From Desulfobacterales bacterium (GTDB taxonomy: Bacteria > Desulfobacterota > Desulfobacteria > Desulfobacterales > C00003060), in NCBI GenBank assembly GCA_030629475.1, contig DAOVOU010000136.1:1-6344 (forward strand): DNA of 6,344 nucleotides, given 5' to 3'. The position numbers and the translations under genes are program-made. The notes beneath the pieces are model-generated. The model was given only the letters and a program-made list of their open reading frames with translations, ran no database searches and was not told the origin of the DNA. Position 1 is the stretch's first letter. Every line of letters begins with the position of its first letter. This document shows, piece by piece, positions 1 to 5,055 of this stretch.

Positions 1-2
1 AC

Positions 3-38
3 TATAACCTTTGAACCTTGAACCCTGAACCTGGAACC
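3..38. repeat. 7-nt tandem repeat, TTGAACC type
   Basis: Five consecutive 7-nt units can be read here: TATAACC (3-9), then after one extra T, TTGAACC (11-17), TTGAACC (18-24), CTGAACC (25-31) and TGGAACC (32-38). The ends of the units are conserved and the starts drift, as expected for a decaying heptamer tandem repeat. No reading frame of known type covers it. Heptamer registers recur elsewhere in the window with different words (1696-1737, 1889-1902, 4953-4994). Confidence 0.75.
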
Positions 39-122
39 GATCACTTTAGGGTTAACGTTGTTCGTCTATCGGTTGCGCTGCTCGTTACGTCCTACGTTCA
101 TCGGTTGCGTCATCTTTTTTAA

Positions 123-313
123 CCCTGGCCCAGACCCTGGCCCAGACCGGGTTTTTCTCTCCGTGGCATTGTCCAGCTTCTGTCGCGCTAGGGCGGGCCG
201 GGTTTTTTATATGGCATCGTTTATTGTTCTGGTGTCGCGCCCCTGGCCCAGACCGGGACGTTGAAAGACTGCGGTCCCTCTTTTCCTGTCGCGCCAGGGC
301 GGGCAGGGCGGGC
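123..313. repeat. GC-rich L/R module array, left copy
   Basis: Two 14-nt modules alternate. L (CCCTGGCCCAGACC) lies at 135-148, preceded by a 12-nt tandem copy at 123-134, and again at 241-254. R (GCGCCAGGGCGGGC) lies at 185-198, with one change (GCGCTAGG...), and at 291-304, followed by a partial tandem copy AGGGCGGGC at 305-313. The spacer from L to the next R is exactly 36 nt both times (149-184 and 255-290), although the spacer sequences differ. The R to L spacer (199-240) is 42 nt. CCCTGGC of L is the reverse complement of GCCAGGG in R. In the tandem L, the GGCCC-AGA-CCCTGGC segment can pair with GCCAGGG-C-GGGCC of R, so each L-R pair could form a hairpin. GTCGCGC recurs at 182-188, 234-240 and 288-294. 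The same family returns at 6102-6227. Confidence 0.8.
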
Positions 314-379
314 CGTTTGACGTGAGCCGAATACCGAAACGAGTTGCGCAACCGTTCAACGAGAACCGGGAAACGAATA

Positions 380-1708
380 GTGGATACAGGGTTTAGAAAA
401 TATCTTGTTTTGGTCTTACTTCTCCTCGGGTGTGTCAGCGGATTCGACAACTCGGCATGGGCTCAGGAGACCCTCCCGCCTGGAGAGCCTATCCTCCCAG
501 GTGGCGCCATCTCTCCGAGCCAGCTACCGACCCAGAGGGGCTCTGCCCCGGCGGGAGTGGCCTCTGGCCCAGGAGGGGAATCCTCTGGGACTGCGACCAT
601 AGACCTCATTGGCAGGGGCACGATTTATCGTGATAACGTGGCCGGGGCTAGAGACAAGGCAATAGAAGACGCCTTGCAGGGCGTGGTTGAACGGGCGGTC
701 GGCCTTCTGATTTCCCCAGCATCGGTAGTGCAAGACTTCCAGCTCTTGAGTGATCGGGTCTATGATCAGACCAAGGCGTTCATTCATGACTACAGGGTCC
801 TGACTGAGTCAAAGTCTGGCCCATATTATCGTGTGGTGGTGCAAGCCACCGTATCTATGAGTTCTATTCAAGATAAACTTCAGAGTATCGGCATCCTTCT
901 AACTCGTAAGGGGATGCCGACGATCATGTTCTTTTTGTCCGAGCAGAATATTGGCGAGCCTTCACCTCGGTACTGGTGGGGACAAAGCCCCCCTGGTACT
1001 CATCCGTCCGTCACCGAAAAAGCGCTTTCAGAGTACATGCATGAAAAGGGTTTTGTCATTGTGGACCGGGCAGCGCTAAACCGGGACATTCAGCTCGGAC
1101 CAGAATCTATAGGTCCTGAGTTGAGCGATGATACCGCAGTAGAACTGGGGAAGGAATTTGGTGCTGATCTCGTTATAGTTGGCAAGGCTGTGGCCCGCTA
1201 TAGTGGGAACGTCCTGGATAAAAACATGAGGTCCATTCAGGCTGGAGTGTCTGCACGCGCTATCAGGACAGACAGCGGGATGGCCATTGCTTCGTCCCAG
1301 GGAACCAGGGTAGCCGTTCATTCGGATGACAAAGTTGGAGGCACGGAAGCCCTCATCCTTTCCGCTTCAGTGGTGGCTCGGGACCTCGTGAGGCAAATCG
1401 CGACCAGGTGGCGCAAGGAAGCGAGGCAGCCTGTTCTGGTGGAATTGATCGTAAAGGGTATTGGAGAGTATGCCGATTTTGTCAGGTTCAGAACGCATCT
1501 TAGGAACGATGTTCGTGGTGTCAGGAACGTATATTTGCGCAGCATCGGGGCTGGTGAGGCGATGATGGATGTTGATGTTATGGGAAATGCCAAGATTCTG
1601 GCAGATGAGTTGATGTTGCAGCGCTTTGAAAACCTTGCAGTAAACATTTTTGAGGTTTCCGAAAAAGGGGTAAAGCTTGAGCTGATACCCACGGCAATTG
1701 ACGATTGA
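380..1708 (+). CDS. Exported protein with FlgT-N-like and CsgG/TolB-like regions, function unknown
   Basis: The protein has 442 residues if started at GTG 380, which has GGGA 8 nt upstream. A TTG at 344 would add 12 residues but has no visible ribosome binding site. Residues 5-22 form a signal sequence: FRKY, then a Leu/Val-rich core. It is followed by SAWA-QE, a good signal peptidase I site at about residue 28. LLGC at 15-18 resembles a lipobox, so a lipoprotein is possible. A Pro/Gly/Ser-rich linker spans about 29-68. Residues 71-168 resemble the FlgT N-terminal domain (GRGTIYRDNVAGARDKAIED, later YYRVVVQATVSM). Residues 205-335 look CsgG/TolB-like (ALSEYMHEKGFVIVDR, GADLVIVGKAVAR). Residues 352-438 form a further alpha/beta repeat-like unit. 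The likely site is the periplasm or outer membrane. No flagellar or curli genes are near, so I do not assign a flagellar role. The stop codon is supplied by a heptamer repeat. Confidence 0.75.
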   Translation: MDTGFRKYLVLVLLLLGCVSGFDNSAWAQETLPPGEPILPGGAISPSQLPTQRGSAPAGVASGPGGESSGTATIDLIGRGTIYRDNVAGARDKAIEDALQGVVERAVGLLISPASVVQDFQLLSDRVYDQTKAFIHDYRVLTESKSGPYYRVVVQATVSMSSIQDKLQSIGILLTRKGMPTIMFFLSEQNIGEPSPRYWWGQSPPGTHPSVTEKALSEYMHEKGFVIVDRAALNRDIQLGPESIGPELSDDTAVELGKEFGADLVIVGKAVARYSGNVLDKNMRSIQAGVSARAIRTDSGMAIASSQGTRVAVHSDDKVGGTEALILSASVVARDLVRQIATRWRKEARQPVLVELIVKGIGEYADFVRFRTHLRNDVRGVRNVYLRSIGAGEAMMDVDVMGNAKILADELMLQRFENLAVNIFEVSEKGVKLELIPTAIDD

Positions 1709-1737
1709 TGATTGATGATTGATGATTGATGATTGAC
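1696..1737. repeat. 7-nt tandem repeat, GATTGAT type, overlapping a stop codon
   Basis: Units in 7-nt register are AATTGAC (1696-1702), GATTGAT (1703-1709, 1710-1716, 1717-1723, 1724-1730) and GATTGAC (1731-1737). The stop codon TGA at 1706-1708 of the upstream gene lies within the first exact unit, so the last few residues of that protein are encoded by repeat sequence. Four exact copies in a row show that this array is recent or maintained. Confidence 0.9.
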
Positions 1738-1751
1738 CGCGTAGAAGTGGG

Positions 1752-1871
1752 CTAAAGTGCCTAAAGTGTCTAAAGTGAGCTAAAGTTGGTCCGCCTTAGG
1801 CGGAGAAGAAGTTTTTTTAAAATCGATTTTATTCTTTTAACTTTAGTTAACTTTAGTTAACTTTAGGCACT
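1752..1871. repeat. Nested inverted repeat built of CTAAAGT words
   Basis: The left arm has four CTAAAGTG/T words at 1752-1759, 1761-1768, 1770-1777 and 1780-1786. The right arm has three exact 10-nt TTAACTTTAG units at 1837-1846, 1847-1856 and 1857-1866, followed by GCACT. The arms face each other: 1756-1767 is the exact reverse complement of 1860-1871 (12 bp), and the remaining words can pair in several registers. Inside lie two more symmetric pieces: TCCGCC-TTA-GGCGGA at 1790-1804 and the palindrome TAAAATCGATTTTA at 1818-1831. The unit sits between two coding regions and contains no gene. Confidence 0.8.
1790..1818 (+). terminator. Possible intrinsic terminator
   Basis: TCCGCC (1790-1795) pairs with GGCGGA (1799-1804) around a TTA loop. 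A run of seven T follows at 1812-1818. The T run is separated from the stem by seven bases (GAAGAAG), which is longer than ideal, so this is only a candidate end for the transcript of the gene ending at 1708. The same hairpin is the centre of the nested inverted repeat and may be a repeat component instead. Confidence 0.35.
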
Positions 1872-1888
1872 CTCATATAGACGGATGG

Positions 1889-1902
1889 CCAATGACCAAT
1901 GA
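1889..1902. repeat. CCAATGA heptamer, two copies
   Basis: Two exact adjacent copies of CCAATGA lie at 1889-1895 and 1896-1902. Alone this would be trivial. It is listed because it is another 7-nt register word next to the repeat island that ends at 1871. Confidence 0.6.
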
Positions 1903-1946
1903 GGCGATGGTCGCGGCAAGAATACCGCTCCCACGGAGGGACCCAA

Positions 1947-2156
1947 ATGAAACATAAATCTGCAGCAATTCTTTTTGCTCTGGTCACACTGATTCTCTTC
2001 TCCGTGGCCTCAAGAGGCTTTACTGATGAACCTGAAGTCGTTGAGGTGGAAGGCGGGCAGGCCAGGGTGACCCTCTCAAAACCCTTTCGTTTTGATCCCG
2101 AGGTGGATGCCGATGACTGGGTACGATGGAACCAGATGCGCGATCAGATGCCATGA
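1947..2156 (+). CDS. Small exported protein of unknown function
   Basis: This encodes 69 residues. I chose ATG 1947 because GGAGGG at 1935-1940 lies 6 nt upstream. An in-frame ATG at 1899 would place Arg-rich, repeat-derived sequence ahead of the signal peptide. Residues 1-26 look like a signal peptide: MKHK, a hydrophobic core (AAILFALVTLILFSV), then ASRGFTDEP with possible cleavage near residues 22-26. The mature part of about 45 residues is acidic (EPEVVEVEGG, FDPEVDADDW) and ends in a Trp/Met-containing segment. I do not recognise a family. Its stop overlaps the start of the PgsA-like gene through ATGA at 2153-2156, which suggests translational coupling and coexpression with a membrane lipid enzyme. 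The signal peptide, good ribosome binding site and overlap argue that it is real. Confidence 0.65.
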   Translation: MKHKSAAILFALVTLILFSVASRGFTDEPEVVEVEGGQARVTLSKPFRFDPEVDADDWVRWNQMRDQMP

Positions 2157-2710
2157 TCGTAAGGCGTTCAATTCCCATAAACGTTCCCAACACACTGACA
2201 CTTCTCCGGATCCTGTTAACGCCGCTTTTTGCCATTTGTTTGATCAAACACCTCTTCGGTCTTGCCTTGTTGGTCTTTGCAATCGCTGCGGTAAGCGATG
2301 GCATGGACGGGCTCATAGCCCGTCTCTTTCATCAGAAGACCGCATTGGGGGCCTACCTGGACCCGGCTGCCGACAAGCTATTGTTGACAACGGCATTTGT
2401 GACCTTGGCGATTCAGGAACTTATTCCGAGCTGGCTGTCAGTCATTGTTATCACACGGGATGTTTTGATCCTGTTTGGGATTGCTCTTTTTATTATGACG
2501 GGTCGCGAGTTTCAACCGGTGCCATCCATCCTTAGCAAGATCACAACCGTGGTACAGCTGGCCAGCGTGCTTGCAGTTCTGGTGGCCTACCAGGCCCCAA
2601 GGATAGCTTTGGTTCAAGCACCACTATTCTGGTTTGCGGCCGGCATGACCATGGTTTCTGGATTTCAATACATTTACAGGGGCCTGAATATTCTCCAGGA
2701 ACAATCGTGA
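2153..2710 (+). CDS. pgsA: CDP-alcohol phosphatidyltransferase, PgsA-like
   Basis: This 185-residue inner-membrane enzyme most likely makes phosphatidylglycerolphosphate from CDP-diacylglycerol and glycerol 3-phosphate, the committed step to phosphatidylglycerol and cardiolipin. The complete CDP-alcohol phosphotransferase motif DxxDGxxAR(8x)GxxxDxxxD is visible as D49, D52, G53, A56, R57, G66, D70 and D74. The N-terminus (NVPNTLTLLRILLTPLF, residues 10-26) is typical of PgsA, and the rest is a series of hydrophobic helices. The length matches PgsA (about 180-190). I chose ATG 2153 because it overlaps the previous stop (ATGA); an in-frame ATG at 2126 would add nine residues lying inside the upstream gene. 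There is no strong ribosome binding site, which fits coupled translation. Family assignment is firm. The exact alcohol substrate is less so, since paralogues with other substrates share the motif. Confidence 0.85.
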   Translation: MIVRRSIPINVPNTLTLLRILLTPLFAICLIKHLFGLALLVFAIAAVSDGMDGLIARLFHQKTALGAYLDPAADKLLLTTAFVTLAIQELIPSWLSVIVITRDVLILFGIALFIMTGREFQPVPSILSKITTVVQLASVLAVLVAYQAPRIALVQAPLFWFAAGMTMVSGFQYIYRGLNILQEQS

Positions 2711-2759
2711 CAGTAGTTCCGGCAACCAAATTCGTCTTGGTGAAGACCCTCTATTTCTC

Positions 2760-2788
2760 TTGACACTGCCAGCAATACTTGATAGCAA
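2760..2788 (+). promoter_or_regulatory. Candidate sigma-70 promoter of the tRNA-Val gene
   Basis: A perfect -35 box TTGACA lies at 2760-2765. After 17 nt comes TAGCAA (2783-2788), a weak -10 box that keeps only the first TA and one further match. Transcription would start near 2795, leaving a leader of a few bases before the tRNA 5' end at 2799. Position and spacing are good; the -10 box is poor. Confidence 0.5.
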
Positions 2789-2798
2789 AAAAACATAC

Positions 2799-2870
2799 AG
2801 GCACGTAGCTCAGGGGGAGAGCGCTACCCTGACACGGTAGAAGTCGCGAGTTCAAATCTCGCCGTGCCTA
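2799..2870 (+). tRNA. tRNA-Val, anticodon GAC
   Basis: A full cloverleaf can be folded by eye. The acceptor stem AGGCACG (2799-2805) pairs with CGTGCCT (2863-2869). The D arm is GCTC/GAGC (2808-2811, 2819-2822) with a 7-nt loop containing GGGGG. The anticodon stem CTACC/GGTAG (2824-2828, 2836-2840) encloses CTGACAC, giving anticodon GAC at 2831-2833, which reads valine codons GUC and GUU. The variable loop has 5 nt. The T arm is GCGAG/CTCGC with TTCAAAT. The discriminator is A2870. CCA is not encoded (the next bases are TTC), so it must be added enzymatically. The first pair is A-U instead of the commoner G-C. It lies upstream of thrS but is probably a separate unit, because a terminator follows. 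Confidence 0.95.
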
Positions 2871-2910
2871 TTCCATTGAAGAGGACACGGGAGACTGGGC
2901 AACGTCAGTT

Positions 2911-2938
2911 TTGATCATGATCTAAAACATGATAAGGT
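2911..2938 (+). promoter_or_regulatory. Weak candidate promoter for thrS
   Basis: TTGATC (2911-2916) and TAAGGT (2933-2938) are 16 nt apart and could serve as -35 and -10 boxes. Transcription from here would start near 2945, inside the 5' arm of the terminator hairpin. Such transcripts could not form the full stem, while read-through from the tRNA would still be stopped. The boxes are poor matches. The same stretch also contains the palindrome GATCATGATC (2913-2922) and ATCATG/CATGAT arms (2914-2919, 2928-2933), which may be operator-like. Confidence 0.25.
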
Positions 2939-2940
2939 AG

Positions 2941-2980
2941 AAGGCATCTGGATAGATGATACTTCAGATGCCTTTTGTTC
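2941..2980 (+). terminator. Intrinsic terminator or attenuator between tRNA-Val and thrS
   Basis: AAGGCATCTG (2941-2950) is the exact reverse complement of CAGATGCCTT (2965-2974), a perfect 10-bp stem with a 14-nt loop. A T-rich tail TTTTGTTCTTTC (2973-2984) follows. It would end the tRNA transcript. It lies only about 20 nt before the thrS start codon, so thrS transcription must begin very close to it, or must pass it under some conditions. Confidence 0.8.
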
Positions 2981-2998
2981 TTTCATGGGATTCTCAAC

Positions 2999-4870
2999 AT
3001 GCGCATTCTTTTGATCCATGCAGACAGATTTTCGTTTCGTGTCACAGGCGAAACCTCGGTGTCTATGCCGAGCGAGTTGGAAAAGGCGAGCCGTGAGGGT
3101 GAGATTGCTGAATGCCTGGTGGTCTTTATGGCGGCCGAAAAGGGTGATGAGGCTGATGTTGATTCAGTCGTCAACCAGGTGATCGAAGAGGTTTTATCAC
3201 TTGCAGATCAACTCGGCACACGCCATCTGGTCATTTATCCGTATGCCCATCTGTCAAGCACGCTTTCTTCCCCCCGTGTGGCAGTGCGGCTGTTTGATGA
3301 GATTTGCCGGCAGCTTCAAAGCCACGACCATTTCAAGATCTTGAGGGCGCCCTTTGGTTACTACAAGGCATTTGAGATTGGTTGCAAAGGACACCCCCTG
3401 TCAGAGTCGGCCAAAACGATCACCCCGGGCAGGCCTGCGAAAGGATCCGCTGAGGCCGAAGAGTCTGAGGCCATCAGGGCAGAAAAGACCCTGAAGTCCG
3501 AATGGATTATCATGACACCTGATGGGGAACAGGTATCGGCGGAAGATTTTTCATTTGCTGCACGGCCTAACCTGGAACGGTTGTACAGGTATGAGAAGTC
3601 AGGAACCCGTGTGTCCGATCAAGCCCCCCCGCATATTGAGTTGATGCGGCGTATGGAGCTGGTTGATTACGAGCCAGGAGCAGATCCCGGTAATTTTCGG
3701 TGGTACCCAAAGGGCCAGTTGATGAAGCGCCTAGCTGAGGCTTATGTTAGCGGGCTGGTCACTGATCATGGCGGGATGCAGGTGGAGACCCCTATCATGT
3801 ACGATTATCAGCATCCCAAGCTCAGCCTCTACCTCCAGCGATTTCCGGCCCGCCAGTATGTGCTCCTGTCAGGCCAGAAAGAATATTTCCTCCGTTTTGC
3901 AGCCTGTTTTGGGCAATACCTGATTCAACATGATATGCAGATTTCCTACCACCACCTGCCATCTAAACTCTACGAGCTAGCCCATTACGCTTTCAGGCGG
4001 GAGCAGTCCGGGGAGCTGGCTGGACTAAAACGGCTACGAACCTTTACCATGCCGGACCTTCATACGCTGGTCGAGGACGTGGAACAGGCCAAAGAAGAAT
4101 TCCTGCGCCAGACCGAATTGGCCATGCAATGCATGGAAGGCTTTGAGCTCGATTTTGAGGTAGCCATACGATTTGTGCGAGATTTTGCTGATCAGAATAG
4201 GTCCTTTGTTGAAGAGATCACCTCCTGTTGTGGCCGCCCGGCCCTGATGGAATTGTGGGACGAACGGTTTTTTTACTTTGTTGCAAAGCTTGAATTCAAT
4301 TTCATTGATGCTCTGGACAAAGCGGCCTGCTTGTCAACAGTCCAGATAGATGTGGAAAATACCGAAAGATTTGATATAACCTATGTAGACAAAAATGGGG
4401 AAAAACAGTACCCCCTTCTCTTGCATGCCTCTATCTCCGGCTCGATAGACAGGGTCCTCTACGCTATACTGGAGACCCAGGCCATGGCCATGACGAAAGG
4501 ACGAAAGCCCTCATTTCCCTTTTGGTTGGCCCCTATTCAGTTACGCCTTGTTCCGGTGTCTGAAAAATTCGATGGTCCCTGTAAGCAGGTCTTGAAAAAG
4601 GTACCATATCGAATCGACTATGACGATCGGGACATCACCATGGGCCGGAAAATAAGGGATGCGGAAAGGGAATGGATCCCCTATATTTTGGTTTTGGGAG
4701 CAAGAGAGGTTGCAGAACAGTGCCTCAACGTCCGAACCAGGGACGGGGCTCAGAGAAAGATGGCTCTGCCCGAGCTTCTGGCAAAAATTGAGCCACAGAT
4801 GAAGGAGAAACCTTTTCTGGGGTTGCCCTTGCCACAATGCCTTTCTCGACGTCCGATTTTTGTGGGGTAA
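2999..4870 (+). CDS. thrS: Threonyl-tRNA synthetase, archaeal type with DTD-like editing domain
   Basis: This cytoplasmic class II synthetase (623 residues) charges tRNA-Thr. I chose ATG 2999 because the archaeal-style N-terminus MRILLIHAD starts there and GGGA lies 8 nt upstream. A TTG at 2975 would lie in the terminator arm. Residues 1 to about 140 form the archaeal editing domain, related to D-aminoacyl-tRNA deacylase, with YPYAHLSS (80-87), APFGYYKAF (117-125) and KGHPLSE (130-136). K123 is the likely counterpart of the catalytic lysine described in archaeal enzymes. The bacterial TGS and HxxxH editing domains are absent. In the catalytic core, the expected zinc ligands are C303 (RFAACFGQ), H355 (DLHTL) and H476 (LLHASISG). 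Motif 2 is FRREQSGEL (332-340) and motif 3 includes R485. The anticodon-binding domain begins near residue 505 (FPFWLAPIQLRLVPV). It occupies the normal bacterial thrS place before infC and rpmI. Confidence 0.93.
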   Translation: MRILLIHADRFSFRVTGETSVSMPSELEKASREGEIAECLVVFMAAEKGDEADVDSVVNQVIEEVLSLADQLGTRHLVIYPYAHLSSTLSSPRVAVRLFDEICRQLQSHDHFKILRAPFGYYKAFEIGCKGHPLSESAKTITPGRPAKGSAEAEESEAIRAEKTLKSEWIIMTPDGEQVSAEDFSFAARPNLERLYRYEKSGTRVSDQAPPHIELMRRMELVDYEPGADPGNFRWYPKGQLMKRLAEAYVSGLVTDHGGMQVETPIMYDYQHPKLSLYLQRFPARQYVLLSGQKEYFLRFAACFGQYLIQHDMQISYHHLPSKLYELAHYAFRREQSGELAGLKRLRTFTMPDLHTLVEDVEQAKEEFLRQTELAMQCMEGFELDFEVAIRFVRDFADQNRSFVEEITSCCGRPALMELWDERFFYFVAKLEFNFIDALDKAACLSTVQIDVENTERFDITYVDKNGEKQYPLLLHASISGSIDRVLYAILETQAMAMTKGRKPSFPFWLAPIQLRLVPVSEKFDGPCKQVLKKVPYRIDYDDRDITMGRKIRDAEREWIPYILVLGAREVAEQCLNVRTRDGAQRKMALPELLAKIEPQMKEKPFLGLPLPQCLSRRPIFVG

Positions 4871-4884
4871 GTCGCCATAAAATC

Positions 4885-4914
4885 TTGTGTGAACGGTACA
4901 TCTTGTAGTATAAA
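4885..4914 (+). promoter_or_regulatory. Weak candidate promoter upstream of infC
   Basis: TTGTGT (4885-4890) and TATAAA (4909-4914) are separated by 18 nt in the AT-rich start of the thrS-infC gap. An internal promoter before infC is known in the enterobacterial operon, which makes one here plausible. The -35 match is only moderate. Confidence 0.3.
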
Positions 4915-4938
4915 AAGAATTCGTTCATGGGTAGTCAC

Positions 4939-5018
4939 GCATAGTGCATGGCGCAGAGAGCAGAGAGCAAAGCGGAAAGACCAGAGAGCAGAAAAACGCC
5001 ATGCACTTTGCGCTATGC
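4939..5018. repeat. Inverted repeat with a heptamer array as its loop, in the infC leader
   Basis: AGTGCATGGCG (4943-4953) is the exact reverse complement of CGCCATGCACT (4997-5007). An outer segment GCATAG (4939-4944) can pair with CTATGC (5013-5018) across a small bulge. The stretch between the arms starts with six units in strict 7-nt register: GCAGAGA (4953-4959), GCAGAGA (4960-4966), GCAAAGC, GGAAAGA, CCAGAGA and GCAGAAA (4988-4994). It is open in the infC frame from an ATG at 4948, but the translation is repeat-derived and unlike any IF3 N-terminus, so I read it as untranslated leader. Confidence 0.75.
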
Positions 5019-5037
5019 TTTTTGCGCCTTAACCATC

Positions 5038-5055
5038 AAGGAGGTGAAGAATATA
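5038..5055 (+). promoter_or_regulatory. Strong ribosome binding site with AUA start codon of infC
   Basis: AAGGAGGTGA (5038-5047) is complementary to ten consecutive bases of the 16S rRNA 3' end. AUA (5053-5055) follows the AGGAGG core at 8 nt, the ideal distance. Reading from AUA gives (M)AKRINVN, the usual start of an IF3. No ATG, GTG or TTG is placed as well: GTG 5044 lies inside the Shine-Dalgarno sequence, and ATG 4948 is in the repeat. Confidence 0.75.

Larger units (their letters stand above)
1..379. other. Gene-free repeat island at the left edge
   Basis: I see no real gene in this stretch. The open frames that cross it on both strands have low-complexity, Arg/Pro-rich translations and run through the repeats, so I treat them as chance. 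It holds the TTGAACC heptamers (3-38), a direct repeat ATCGGTTGCG at 68-77 and 100-109 (32 nt apart) within a stretch of recurring CGTT words, and the GC-rich L/R module array (123-313). No convincing sigma-70 promoter for the gene starting at 380 could be picked out. Confidence 0.6.

Noticed and set aside
123..313. CRISPR array
   Set aside because: The modules are only 14 nt, come in two forms facing each other, and are few. No cas gene is in the window. Only the constant spacer length is CRISPR-like.
85..450. Long open frame on the - strand (121 codons)
   Set aside because: It runs through the L/R array and into the start of the exported-protein gene. Its translation is Arg/Pro-rich with no recognisable domain, which fits chance opening in GC-rich repeats.
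559..576. CTCTGGCCCAGG segment similar to module L inside the exported-protein gene
   Set aside because: It matches only part of L, lies in a Pro/Gly-coding linker where such bases are expected, and has no R module 36 nt away.
2092..2535. Open frame of 147 codons on the + strand inside pgsA
   Set aside because: It is an out-of-frame shadow of the PgsA-like gene, whose full catalytic motif is in the other frame.
2734..2747. GTCTT/AAGAC hairpin after pgsA as a terminator
   Set aside because: The stem is only 5 bp with little GC and the following bases are not a T run.
2871..2940. T-box riboswitch before thrS
   Set aside because: I looked for the conserved T-box sequence and a Thr specifier loop and saw neither; the leader is also short.
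4948..5052. N-terminal extension of IF3 from ATG 4948
   Set aside because: The 35 residues come from the heptamer repeat and its arm and have no IF3 resemblance. The strong ribosome binding site lies downstream, just before AUA 5053.
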